Below, one piece after another: positions 1 to 5,844 of a DNA stretch of 5,844 nucleotides. How positions within the stretch are numbered: the stretch's first letter is position 1; every line of letters starts with the position of its first letter. Origin of the DNA: Chloroflexota bacterium (lineage in GTDB: Bacteria > Chloroflexota > UBA6077); NCBI GenBank assembly GCA_021786215.1, contig JAJYNT010000161.1:1-5844 (forward strand), written 5' to 3'. The notes under the pieces are model-generated. The model searched no databases. It saw only the letters and a program-made list of their open reading frames with translations, and was not told the DNA's origin. Made by a program: the position numbers and the translations under genes.

Positions 1-1
1 C

Positions 2-613
2 CTCGTGGGGGCCAACGCCGCCGGCAAGACCACTACCATCAACACCGTTTCTGGGATCATCCGGCCCCGTACCGGCTCCATCTCCTTCCGGGGCCAGAGG
101 ATCGACCAGCTCAACCCCTACGACATCGTGGCCCTCGGGCTGGTCCAGGTGCCGGAGGGGCGGCGGCTCTTCCCCTATATGACGGTGCTGGAGAATCTGG
201 AGCTGGGGGCATACAGCCGGGAGGCCCGCCGGCAGAGGGGCAAGACCCTGGAGATGGTCTTCGGCCTGCTGCCGATCCTGAAAGAGAGGCAGGATCAGAT
301 CGCGGGGTCCCTCTCGGGTGGCGAGCAGCAGATGCTGGCGATCGGCCGCGGCTTGATGGCCCTTCCCAGGCTGCTGATGCTGGACGAGCCCTCCCTGGGG
401 CTGGCTCCCTTGCTGGTCAAGCAGATACTGGATACTGTGAAGGACGTCAACGCTCGGGGGATGACGGTGCTGCTGGTTGAGCAGAACGTCCAGCATTCCC
501 TGCGGCTGGCCCACCGGGGCTACGTGCTGGAGAACGGGAGGATCGTCCTGGAGGGCAAGGGCGAGGAGTTGCTGGGCGACCCCCACCTGAAGAAGGCCTA
601 CCTGGGTATGTAG
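2..613 (+). CDS. livF: Branched-chain amino-acid-type ABC transporter ATP-binding protein (LivF family), 5' truncated by window edge
   Basis: This is the cytoplasmic ATPase subunit of a LivFGHMK-type importer, which powers uptake of branched-chain amino acids, amides or related substrates. The frame is open to the left edge; the first full codon is at base 2, and about 35 N-terminal residues are missing compared with the usual ~235. Counting the GTG at base 5 as residue 1, the Walker A GANAAGKTT is at 2-10, the Q-loop Gln is at 48 within VQVPEGRRLFP, the signature LSGGEQQ is at 103-109, and the Walker B LLMLDEP is at 123-129. The switch region reads VEQN (158-161), with Gln where other ABC ATPases have the H-loop His; this is normal for LivF. 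The ending GYVLENGRIVLEG is also LivF-like. Its usual partners (livG, livH, livM, binding protein) would lie to the left, outside the window. The substrate cannot be told from this subunit. Confidence 0.95.
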   Translation, partial: LVGANAAGKTTTINTVSGIIRPRTGSISFRGQRIDQLNPYDIVALGLVQVPEGRRLFPYMTVLENLELGAYSREARRQRGKTLEMVFGLLPILKERQDQIAGSLSGGEQQMLAIGRGLMALPRLLMLDEPSLGLAPLLVKQILDTVKDVNARGMTVLLVEQNVQHSLRLAHRGYVLENGRIVLEGKGEELLGDPHLKKAYLGM

Positions 614-675
614 AGACGGGGAGAGGGGGTGACTCCCTCTCCCAAGGGGAGAGGCGGTTACGCCCTCCCCGTCTC
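613..675. terminator. Nested GC-rich inverted repeats between convergent livF and dehydrogenase genes; possible bidirectional terminator
   Basis: The short gap between two convergent genes contains three pairings. An outer perfect 11-bp pair joins 613-623 to 665-675. Inside it, a 9-bp stem (619-627 with 635-643, 7-nt loop) and an 8-bp stem (636-643 with 647-654, 3-nt loop AAG) share the arm 636-643, so only one can form at a time. The position suits a transcription end for both genes. However, no T-run follows on either strand, so a classical intrinsic terminator is not proven. It could instead be a dispersed CCTCTCCC/GGGAGAGG-type intergenic repeat. Confidence 0.4.
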
Positions 676-693
676 CTCGTCTCCCCGTCGCCG
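670..693. repeat. Three tandem 8-bp units next to the dehydrogenase stop codon
   Basis: CGTCTCCT, CGTCTCCC and CGTCGCCG follow one another without gaps and end exactly at the dehydrogenase stop codon (694-696 on the minus strand). The first unit overlaps the right arm of the 11-bp inverted repeat whose left arm is at 613-623. This looks like low-complexity slippage sequence in non-coding DNA; no function is evident. Confidence 0.5.
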
Positions 694-1749
694 CTACGCC
701 CCTCGTGGCGCCGCCTTTGGGTTCACCACGTTCTGCGGTTTCCCCTTCAGGAAGGCGTCGACGTTGCTCACCGTGGTGTCTATGATCCGCTCCATCGCTT
801 CCCAGCTATCGAAGGCGATGTGCGGAGTCACCACCACGTCCTCCCGCCGCAGCAGCACGTGCTGGCGCAGCAACATCCGCAGCTTCTCCTCCGCCTCAGG
901 CGCTCGGAGAAGCTGCTTCTCCTCCTCCACGAGCTCCTCACCCTCGATCACGTCCAGCCCAACCCCGGCCAGGATGCCCTCGTCCAGGGCCCAGATCAGG
1001 GCATCGGTATCCACCAGCCCACCCCGGGCAGTGTTTATCAGGAGAGCGCCCGGCTTGACCAGCTTCAGATTGTCCCGGTTGATCAGGTGGTAGGTGGCGC
1101 TGTTGAGTGGGGCGTGAAGGCTGATGATGTCGGACTGACCCAGCAGCTCCTCCAGCGGCGCGTACTGGAAGTCCAGCACCTCGGCGATCAGCCTGTCCTG
1201 GCGCACGTCGAAGGCGAGCACCTTCATCCCGAACCCCTTGGCTATCCTGATGGTGTGCAGCCCAATGTGGCCGGCCCCAACTACCCCCAGGGTCCTGCCG
1301 TGCAGGTCGAAGCCCCGCAGCCCTTCAAGGGAAAAGTTGCCCTGAAGGGTGCGGAGGTAGGCCTTGTGTATCCTGCGGGAGAGCGACAGGATCAGCCCGA
1401 AGGCGTGCTCCGCCACCGTGGTTTCACCATAGTAGGGGACGTTCGATACCAGGATGCCCCGCTCGTTGCATGCTTGCAGATCGATGTGGTCGAAGCCGGT
1501 GGAGCGGGTGGCGATCAGCCGAAGGGCGGGAAGCGCCTCGATGAACCCCCGATTCACCTCCGAACGAATGAATACCGAGATCGCCGAGACGTCGGCGATC
1601 TCTCGCAACCGATCCTTCTCCAGTAGACCCCGGAAGAAGCGAAGCTCCACCCCCTGCAATCCCTCGGACAGTCTGTCCTTCTCCCAGTCCTCAACCTCGA
1701 AGAAGGCCATCTTCGGGTTGTTCGCCACTTGATTCGCGCTATCGGCCAT
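694..1749 (-). CDS. D-isomer-specific 2-hydroxyacid dehydrogenase, D-lactate dehydrogenase-like, NAD-dependent
   Basis: The 351-aa product belongs to the cytoplasmic family that interconverts 2-keto acids and D-2-hydroxy acids using NAD(H). Motifs in order: TRSTGFDHIDL (81-91), NVPYYGETTVAEHA (103-116), the Rossmann loop GAGHIG (158-163), an acidic residue at the end of the next strand (D181) that favours NAD over NADP, and catalytic R242 (NTARGG), E271 (DVIEGE) and H310 (TPHIAF). A charged stretch of about 38 residues lies between E271 and H310. From memory, this spacing and the FDHIDL motif match D-lactate dehydrogenases such as the Aquifex enzyme, rather than the shorter glycerate or phosphoglycerate dehydrogenases. 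The first ATG is preferred because AGGGAG lies 5 nt upstream; Met14, where homology begins, has no such site. It follows the greA-like gene by 53 bp on the same strand, so cotranscription is likely. D-lactate is the likeliest substrate, but this is not proven by sequence. Confidence 0.93.
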   Translation of the reverse strand: MADSANQVANNPKMAFFEVEDWEKDRLSEGLQGVELRFFRGLLEKDRLREIADVSAISVFIRSEVNRGFIEALPALRLIATRSTGFDHIDLQACNERGILVSNVPYYGETTVAEHAFGLILSLSRRIHKAYLRTLQGNFSLEGLRGFDLHGRTLGVVGAGHIGLHTIRIAKGFGMKVLAFDVRQDRLIAEVLDFQYAPLEELLGQSDIISLHAPLNSATYHLINRDNLKLVKPGALLINTARGGLVDTDALIWALDEGILAGVGLDVIEGEELVEEEKQLLRAPEAEEKLRMLLRQHVLLRREDVVVTPHIAFDSWEAMERIIDTTVSNVDAFLKGKPQNVVNPKAAPRGA

Positions 1750-1754
1750 TGGCT

Positions 1755-1760
1755 CTCCCT
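1755..1760 (-). promoter_or_regulatory. Ribosome binding site of the 2-hydroxyacid dehydrogenase
   Basis: On the minus strand, AGGGAG lies 5 nt before the ATG at 1749. It supports this start over the internal Met14 (ATG at 1710), which has no purine-rich site upstream. Confidence 0.7.
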
Positions 1761-1802
1761 ACGAATCCAGTCAGATGAGTTGGATCGGTCACAGAACGTT
1801 GG

Positions 1803-2273
1803 CTAGCCGATCTGCACGATCGTCAGCCGTCGAGGTCCCATGGGGGTTTCAACGTCCACCGTTTCCCCCGAGCGGTGGCCCATGAGCGCCCTGCCCACCG
1901 GAGATTGGTTGGAGATGCGCCCCTCCCCTGGTTCCGCCTCCATGGCACCCACGATGGCGTACTGCTCCTCTTCGCCGGTCTCGTCCCTGAGGGTTACCGT
2001 GGAGCCCACCTCCACGGATGGCCAAGCCGTGGATGGGACCACCTCCACTACCTCCGCCTGGGCGAGTAGCTTCTCCAGTGTGGCGATACGACCCTCCACG
2101 AAAGCCTGCTCCTCGCGGGCCGACAGGTATTCCGGGCTGTCCCACACGCCAACCTCCCGGGCCGACCGGAGTCGCTCTGCAAGCTCGTGGCGGCGCACCG
2201 TTCGCAGGTAATCCAACTCTGCCATCAGTCTCGCGTACCCCGCGGGGGTCAAGACTCTCTCCACGTCGCCCAT
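1803..2273 (-). CDS. GreA/GreB-family transcription elongation factor with a non-canonical coiled-coil tip
   Basis: The 156-aa length and both domains match GreA. An N-terminal antiparallel coiled coil spans about 8-76, and a C-terminal FKBP-like domain spans about 85-155 (VGSTVTLRDETGEEEQYAIVG; ISNQSPVGRALMGHRSGETV). GreA proteins enter the RNA polymerase secondary channel and stimulate cleavage of backtracked RNA through acidic residues at the coiled-coil tip (Asp41 and Glu44 in E. coli, within GDLKENAEY). Here the tip reads GVWDSPEY (42-49), one residue shorter. The first acid is replaced by Val, and a single Asp (D45) lies near the second position. The flanking helices (LRSARE and SAREEQAFVEGRI) are well conserved. 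The protein may therefore be a weak cleavage factor or a Gfh1-like regulator of polymerase rather than orthodox GreA, so no symbol is given. The start is supported by a strong Shine-Dalgarno sequence. It is probably the first gene of an operon with the downstream dehydrogenase. Confidence 0.92.
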   Translation of the reverse strand: MGDVERVLTPAGYARLMAELDYLRTVRRHELAERLRSAREVGVWDSPEYLSAREEQAFVEGRIATLEKLLAQAEVVEVVPSTAWPSVEVGSTVTLRDETGEEEQYAIVGAMEAEPGEGRISNQSPVGRALMGHRSGETVDVETPMGPRRLTIVQIG

Positions 2274-2279
2274 GACCCG

Positions 2280-2290
2280 TCACCTCCTCT
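2280..2290 (-). promoter_or_regulatory. Strong ribosome binding site of the greA-like gene
   Basis: On the minus strand the sequence AGAGGAGGTGA is a near-complete match to the 16S anti-Shine-Dalgarno. Its AGGAGG core lies 9 nt before the ATG at 2273. It fixes the greA-like start and implies efficient translation. Confidence 0.85.
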
Positions 2291-2418
2291 GGCCCGTCCG
2301 AGGCCATCCTCCCTCGTCCAGCAGTCGACAATCATCAGCTTTAGGCAGAAGGCCTTGGCCTGTTTGCTGTGGGCGGATGACCGAAGACTCGCGGCAGCAT
2401 TTCTGGGCGCAAGAGCCA

Positions 2419-2456
2419 TGCCAGGGCACAAGCCTCTTTGCCTGGGCACGTCTCTT
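2419..2456. repeat. Tandem imperfect repeat containing two operator-like dyads 20 bp apart
   Basis: TGCCAGGGCA (2419-2428) and TGCCTGGGCA (2439-2448) are each a TGCC-NN-GGCA dyad. They differ at one base and begin exactly 20 bp apart, about two helical turns. Both are followed by a run ending in TCTT, so the whole unit (20 then 18 bp) is an imperfect tandem duplication. A weaker relative (TTTCTGGGCG, 7 of 10 matches) lies at 2400-2409, 19 bp before the first. They lie about 70-100 bp upstream of the protease start and could bind a dimeric regulator; this is inference from symmetry and spacing only. Confidence 0.4.
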
Positions 2457-2505
2457 GCCCGCTGTGCCATCCAACCCCAGTTGAGTAGAAGCGGAGCAAG
2501 GGGCG

Positions 2506-2513
2506 AAGGAGGG
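2506..2513 (+). promoter_or_regulatory. Ribosome binding site that sets the start of the Lon-family protease
   Basis: AAGGAGGG ends 3 nt before the ATG at 2517, with the AGGAGG core 4 nt away. The spacing is slightly short but the match is strong. The frame stays open upstream to 2187, but that extension would run antisense into the greA-like gene and has no family similarity. This site therefore supports initiation at 2517. Confidence 0.75.
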
Positions 2514-2516
2514 ATT

Positions 2517-5018
2517 ATGGCAGCCGGCAAGGACCCGCGTTCAAAGGAAGGGCTGAGGCTGGTGGGTGTGGCAGAGAAGCTCGCGGTGCCGGCAGAGCAG
2601 CTGCGCAGGAGATGCGATCCGGCGATTCTGCCCTTCGAGACAACTGAACAGGTGGAGTCGCTCCTGGGTACCGTTGGCCAGGAGCGTGCTATCAGCGCCA
2701 TCGAGTTCGGCGTCGAAGTCGATTCCAACGGTTTCAACATCTTCGTCGCCGGCCCCCCCGGTTCAGGTCGAAATGCCACCGCCTGCACCTACGTTGAACA
2801 TGCCGCGCTCGCTCAGCCGGTGCCGGAGGACTGGGTCTACGTGAACAACTTCAGCGACCCCTACCATCCCCAGTCCATCCATCTGCCGGCAGGGCAGGGC
2901 CATGAGCTGGCCGGCAGAATGGACGAACTGGTGGAGGCTGCTCGAAGGGAGATCCCTCGGGCCTTCGAAAGCGAGGACTACGAGCGGCGCAGAAACGACA
3001 TACTGACCCAGCTCCACCAGCGCCAGCAGACCCTGTACAGTCAGATCCAGGAGAACGCCAAGGCTCAGGGTTTTGCCATAGAGATGACCCCGGCCGGTAT
3101 TCTCACCGTGCCGCTGGTGGATGACCATCCGCTCTCCACCGAGGAGTATGAAAAGCTACCGCAGGAGACGAAGAACGAGTTGGAGCGCAGGGGCGAGGAG
3201 CTTCGACAGCGTCTGGAGCAGGCCCTTCACGAGGGCCGCCAGCAGGAGAAGGAAGCCACGGAGCGGCTGCGGGATCTGGAGCGAGAGGTTGCCCTCGTCG
3301 CCGTTGGGCATCTCTTCGACGAGCTTCGTGATCGGTACCAGAGCTACCCCGACGTCATCGAGTACCTTCGTCAGATTCAGGAGGACATACCGGAGCACTT
3401 GGAAGACTTCCGGGCGGGCCCAACGCCGCCGGAAGGACTTCCGGCAGCCCTCGCCGAACTGCAGGGCACATCCCGCGAAGAGCACCTCTCCAGATACAAG
3501 GTCAACGTCTTGATCGACAACAGCGGGACCAAAGGTGCCCCCGTGGTACAGGAGCACTATCCCACCTACTACAACCTCATGGGGCGGGTGGAGTATCAGG
3601 CTCGATTCGGCGCCATGACCACCGATTTCCGACAGATCAAGGCGGGCGCCCTCCACAGGGCGAACGGCGGTTACCTGGTGCTCGATGCGCTGGCTGTGTT
3701 GATCAATCCCTTCGCCTGGGATGCCCTGAAGAAGGCTCTCCAGACCAGGGAGTCCAGGATCGAGAACATCGGGGATCAGTTCAGCGCTATTCCCGCCGCA
3801 ACCCTGAAGCCGGAGCCGATCCCCCTGAATGTCAAGGTGGTGATGGTGGGAAGTCCTTACATCTACTACCTGCTATACCACCTGGACGAGGATTTCCGGA
3901 AACTGTTCAAGGTCAAGGCCGACTTCGGTCCCGATATGGATCGCACTGAGCAGCACGTCCTTCGCTACGCGGGCTTCATCAGCCGCCAGGTGCGAGAGCG
4001 AAAGCTGCGCCACTTCGACCGCTCCGGCGTGGCCAGGCTGGTAGAGTACGGATCGCGGCTCGTGGAGGATCAGAAGAAGCTCTCCACGCGGCTGGCGGAC
4101 GTGGCCGACATGGTGGTGGAGGCCAGCTATTGGGCGGGCAAGAAGGGACATTCGCTCGTAACGGAGGAGGATGTCGAGCAGGCAATCGACCAGAAGGAGT
4201 ACCGTTCCAACCTAATCGAGGAGCGCATCCAGCAGTTCATCGAAGATGGGACCATCATGATCGATACTGAGGGGACGAAGGCTGCGCAGGTGAACGGCCT
4301 CTCCGTCTTTGATCTGGGGGACTACTCCTTCGGGCGACCATCTCGCATCACGGCGCGCACCTCGCTCGGGAGTGAGGGCGTGGTCAATATCGAGCGGGAG
4401 ATCGAGCTGTCCGGCCCGATCCACTCCAAAGGTGTACTGATACTGGCGGGTTACCTCTCCGGGAAGTACGCTCAGGATTATCCCCTGGCCCTGTCGGCTA
4501 CCCTCACCTTCGAGCAGACCTACGACGAGGTGGAAGGGGACAGCGCCTCCTCCACCGAACTGTACGTCCTGCTCTCTGCCCTGTCCGGGCTGCCCATGAG
4601 GCAGGGGATCGCCGTGACGGGCTCGGTGAACCAGATAGGTGAGGTCCAGGCGGTGGGAGGGGTCACCCGAAAGGTGGAGGGCTTCTACACGGTGTGCAAG
4701 GCGAAGGGCCTGACGGGGGAGCAGGGGGTGATCCTCCCGGAGTCGAACGTCAAGAACCTGATGTTGAAGGATGAGGTCGTGCAGGCGGTGCGGGATGGCA
4801 AGTTTCACCTCTGGTCGGTGCGCACCATCGACGAGGGGATCGAGTTGCTGACCGGGGTCCCGGCGGGGGAGCAGAAGCCGGATGGCACTTACCCGGCAGG
4901 GACGGTGCACCAGATGGTGGACGCTAAGCTAAGGGAATACGCCCAGCGTCTGAAAGAGTTCGGTACCGCCGGCGGACGGCGGGAGACCCTGCGTCGGCGG
5001 GAAGAGAAGGCCGCCTGA
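2517..5018 (+). CDS. Lon-family (S16) protease with AAA_32-type N-terminal region, LonC-like, degenerate ATPase motifs
   Basis: The 833-aa protein is a cytosolic self-compartmentalising Ser-Lys protease probably degrading damaged or regulatory proteins. A family-typical N-terminus (LRRRCDP, LPFETTEQ, then GQERAISAIEFG at 54-65) leads into an AAA+ module. That module is interrupted by a long charged helical, probably coiled-coil, insertion at about 150-275. A helical lid spans about 475-565 and the proteolytic domain about 567-780. The catalytic dyad is S676 (EGDSAS) and K719 (GGVTRK). The nucleotide site is unusual. The P-loop GPPGSGRN (79-86) has Arg for the invariant Lys and Asn for Ser/Thr, and the Walker B region GGYLVLDA (384-391) has Ala after Asp390 instead of Glu. 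The AAA_32 group includes ATP-independent LonC from Meiothermus, so this enzyme may not need ATP; residual binding is possible. It lacks the N-terminal LAN domain of classical Lon and the membrane segments of archaeal LonB. It is divergent from the greA-like gene and appears monocistronic. Confidence 0.93.
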   Translation: MAAGKDPRSKEGLRLVGVAEKLAVPAEQLRRRCDPAILPFETTEQVESLLGTVGQERAISAIEFGVEVDSNGFNIFVAGPPGSGRNATACTYVEHAALAQPVPEDWVYVNNFSDPYHPQSIHLPAGQGHELAGRMDELVEAARREIPRAFESEDYERRRNDILTQLHQRQQTLYSQIQENAKAQGFAIEMTPAGILTVPLVDDHPLSTEEYEKLPQETKNELERRGEELRQRLEQALHEGRQQEKEATERLRDLEREVALVAVGHLFDELRDRYQSYPDVIEYLRQIQEDIPEHLEDFRAGPTPPEGLPAALAELQGTSREEHLSRYKVNVLIDNSGTKGAPVVQEHYPTYYNLMGRVEYQARFGAMTTDFRQIKAGALHRANGGYLVLDALAVLINPFAWDALKKALQTRESRIENIGDQFSAIPAATLKPEPIPLNVKVVMVGSPYIYYLLYHLDEDFRKLFKVKADFGPDMDRTEQHVLRYAGFISRQVRERKLRHFDRSGVARLVEYGSRLVEDQKKLSTRLADVADMVVEASYWAGKKGHSLVTEEDVEQAIDQKEYRSNLIEERIQQFIEDGTIMIDTEGTKAAQVNGLSVFDLGDYSFGRPSRITARTSLGSEGVVNIEREIELSGPIHSKGVLILAGYLSGKYAQDYPLALSATLTFEQTYDEVEGDSASSTELYVLLSALSGLPMRQGIAVTGSVNQIGEVQAVGGVTRKVEGFYTVCKAKGLTGEQGVILPESNVKNLMLKDEVVQAVRDGKFHLWSVRTIDEGIELLTGVPAGEQKPDGTYPAGTVHQMVDAKLREYAQRLKEFGTAGGRRETLRRREEKAA

Positions 5019-5135
5019 TGGGGGGACGGGGCAACCAGGGGAATACCGAGCAGATCAGGGTGACGACCAATGGACCTTGACGACCCTACCGGACAAGGCC
5101 GAACCGCGTACAAATAGATGTGGGGTGCACGAGCG
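5019..5135. other. Short convergent intergenic region without a convincing terminator
   Basis: The gap lies between the convergent 3' ends of the protease and TerC-family genes. It contains an 8-bp direct repeat TGACGACC (5061-5068 and 5078-5085) and a weak 5-bp inverted pair (5075-5079 with 5094-5098). No stable hairpin with a T-run is visible on either strand, so transcription may end by a factor-dependent mechanism or read through. Confidence 0.4.
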
Positions 5136-5844
5136 TCACATCTCGGTCTCGACGGCTTGCGTCACCTGTGCAACCCTCTTGCTCGCGCTCCGTCTGTTCC
5201 TCACCGTAGCGTAAATGGGCACCCCGATGGCGAAGAGAACCGGAACAACCGCGAGCTCCAGGCTCACCTGCAGCTCGGACAGAGGGTTCATAATGCTGGG
5301 CACCAGACCCCGCACGAACTGGTCCTTCAGGATCATCTCCCCTGCCACGTAGGCGATCGCGATAGATCCAACGTAGTTGATCCAGGGAAAGCGCTCCATC
5401 AGCATCGCCACGAGGCTGCCGGCAAACAGCACGATCGCCATGCTGAGCGCCAGACCGATGCCCAGGATCGCCATGTTGTCCTTTGAGAGCGCCGCGATGG
5501 CAAGGATGTTGTCCAGGCTCATCACCACGTCGGCGACGGTGATTATCCATATCGCCTGCAGCAGGGAGTTGGCAGCCTTGTGGTCGGCCTCACCGCCCAC
5601 CTCCTCCATCAGCAGCTTGTAGGAGATCCAGACCAGCAGGAGGCCGCCAATGAACTGGAGCGCCGGGATCCGCATCAGGTAGGCCGCCACAACTGTGAAG
5701 ACGACTCTCAATACGACGGCCGCAACGCCGCCAAAAAGGATCGCCACAGTTCGCTGCTTGCCGTGCAGCTTGTGGGCCGCCATTCCGATGACCACAGCGT
5801 TGTCGCCACTCAGTACCAGGTTCACCACAATCACGCCGAAGAGG
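5136..5844 (-). CDS. TerC/YjbE-family integral membrane protein, probable metal (manganese) exporter, 5' truncated by window edge
   Basis: The frame runs to the right edge. Codons upstream of the GTG at 5834 read Leu-Phe-Gly and continue the first membrane helix, so that GTG is almost certainly internal and roughly ten or more N-terminal residues are missing. Counting from the GTG, the two hallmark motifs are SGDNA (9-13) and SLDNI (106-110), whose acidic and Asn residues are buried in the membrane and implicated in metal binding. Hydrophobic segments lie at about 1-20, 29-52, 56-75, 93-115, 121-145, 151-168 and 190-211, followed by a basic cytosolic tail. This arrangement and length suit the YjbE/YkoY branch of TerC proteins. 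Some of these export Mn2+, including to metallate secreted enzymes, and many sit behind a yybP-ykoY manganese riboswitch. Any such leader would lie beyond the right edge. The manganese role is inferred from family; tellurite resistance is not implied by the sequence. Confidence 0.9.
   Translation of the reverse strand, partial: LFGVIVVNLVLSGDNAVVIGMAAHKLHGKQRTVAILFGGVAAVVLRVVFTVVAAYLMRIPALQFIGGLLLVWISYKLLMEEVGGEADHKAANSLLQAIWIITVADVVMSLDNILAIAALSKDNMAILGIGLALSMAIVLFAGSLVAMLMERFPWINYVGSIAIAYVAGEMILKDQFVRGLVPSIMNPLSELQVSLELAVVPVLFAIGVPIYATVRNRRSASKRVAQVTQAVETEM

Larger units (their letters stand above)
2274..2516. promoter_or_regulatory. Divergent control region between the greA-like gene and the Lon-family protease gene
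   Basis: Both flanking genes are transcribed away from this 243-bp region, so it should carry both promoters and both 5' leaders. I do not see a convincing -35/-10 pair on either strand. It contains the two ribosome binding sites at its edges, a perfect 8-bp palindrome AAGGCCTT at 2349-2356, and a repeat cluster at about 2400-2468. I see no CIRCE, CtsR or HspR-type heat-shock operator. Confidence 0.6.

Noticed and set aside
476..490. Missing H-loop histidine in the LivF ATPase (VEQN).
   Set aside because: Gln at this position is normal for the LivF family, so it is not evidence of inactivation.
820..1626. Long plus-strand frame (268 codons) opposite the dehydrogenase.
   Set aside because: It is an antisense shadow of a gene with all catalytic motifs. 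Its translation is rich in Gln, His and Pro with no recognisable domain.
2187..2516. In-frame 110-residue upstream extension of the Lon-family protease, with an ATG at 2187.
   Set aside because: It overlaps the start and ribosome binding site of the greA-like gene on the opposite strand, has no domain-like sequence, and the ATG at 2517 has a strong Shine-Dalgarno sequence just before the family-typical N-terminus.
4212..4910. Minus-strand frame of 232 codons opposite the protease proteolytic domain.
   Set aside because: It is a high-GC shadow frame; the plus strand encodes the Lon catalytic dyad across this stretch.
5018..5080. 20-codon frame whose ATG overlaps the protease stop codon (TGATG).
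   Set aside because: It is too short, Gly-rich and low-complexity, with no conserved feature; the overlap is easily explained by chance.
5073..5100. Possible terminator hairpin CCTTG/CAAGG after the protease gene.
   Set aside because: It has only 5 bp of stem with a 14-nt loop and no following T-run; too weak to call.
5832..5834. GTG at 5834 as the start of the TerC-family gene.
   Set aside because: Upstream codons continue the first transmembrane helix to the window edge, and the SGDNA motif would fall abnormally close to the N-terminus.

Overview
The window is GC-rich bacterial chromosomal DNA with five protein-coding genes, two of them cut by the window edges. I see no RNA genes, insertion sequences, phage genes or CRISPR array. 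High GC, dense packing and this gene set (branched-chain amino-acid-type ABC transporter ATPase, Aquifex-like D-lactate dehydrogenase homologue, GreA relative, LonC/AAA_32-type Lon-like protease, TerC-family membrane protein) fit a free-living, perhaps thermophilic or environmental bacterium. Chloroflexota is my best guess, but that is inference from gene content only.

Layout. Bases 2-613 (+) hold the 3' part of a livF-type ATPase, the last visible gene of an operon entering from the left. It converges on a minus-strand pair. The roughly 80-bp gap holds overlapping GC-rich hairpins and a short 8-bp tandem repeat. The minus-strand pair, read from right to left, is a GreA/GreB-family factor (2273-1803) followed 53 bp later by a D-2-hydroxyacid dehydrogenase (1749-694). 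Both have good Shine-Dalgarno sequences and are probably cotranscribed. A 243-bp divergent control region (2274-2516) separates greA from a large plus-strand Lon-family protease (2517-5018, 833 aa). This region contains two near-identical 10-bp dyads exactly 20 bp apart, which look like operators. The protease converges on a minus-strand TerC-family integral membrane protein (5136 to beyond 5844), with 117 bp between them and no convincing terminator.

How the genes fit together. Divergent placement of a transcript-cleavage-factor homologue and a protein quality-control protease suggests possible shared stress or growth regulation; this is inference. Two proteins depart from textbook family motifs. 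The GreA homologue lacks the canonical acidic tip sequence that catalyses transcript cleavage. The Lon-like protease keeps a full Ser-Lys dyad but has altered Walker A and Walker B residues, as expected for an ATP-independent LonC-like enzyme. These two observations are the most worthwhile leads. I see no clearly new multi-gene system.
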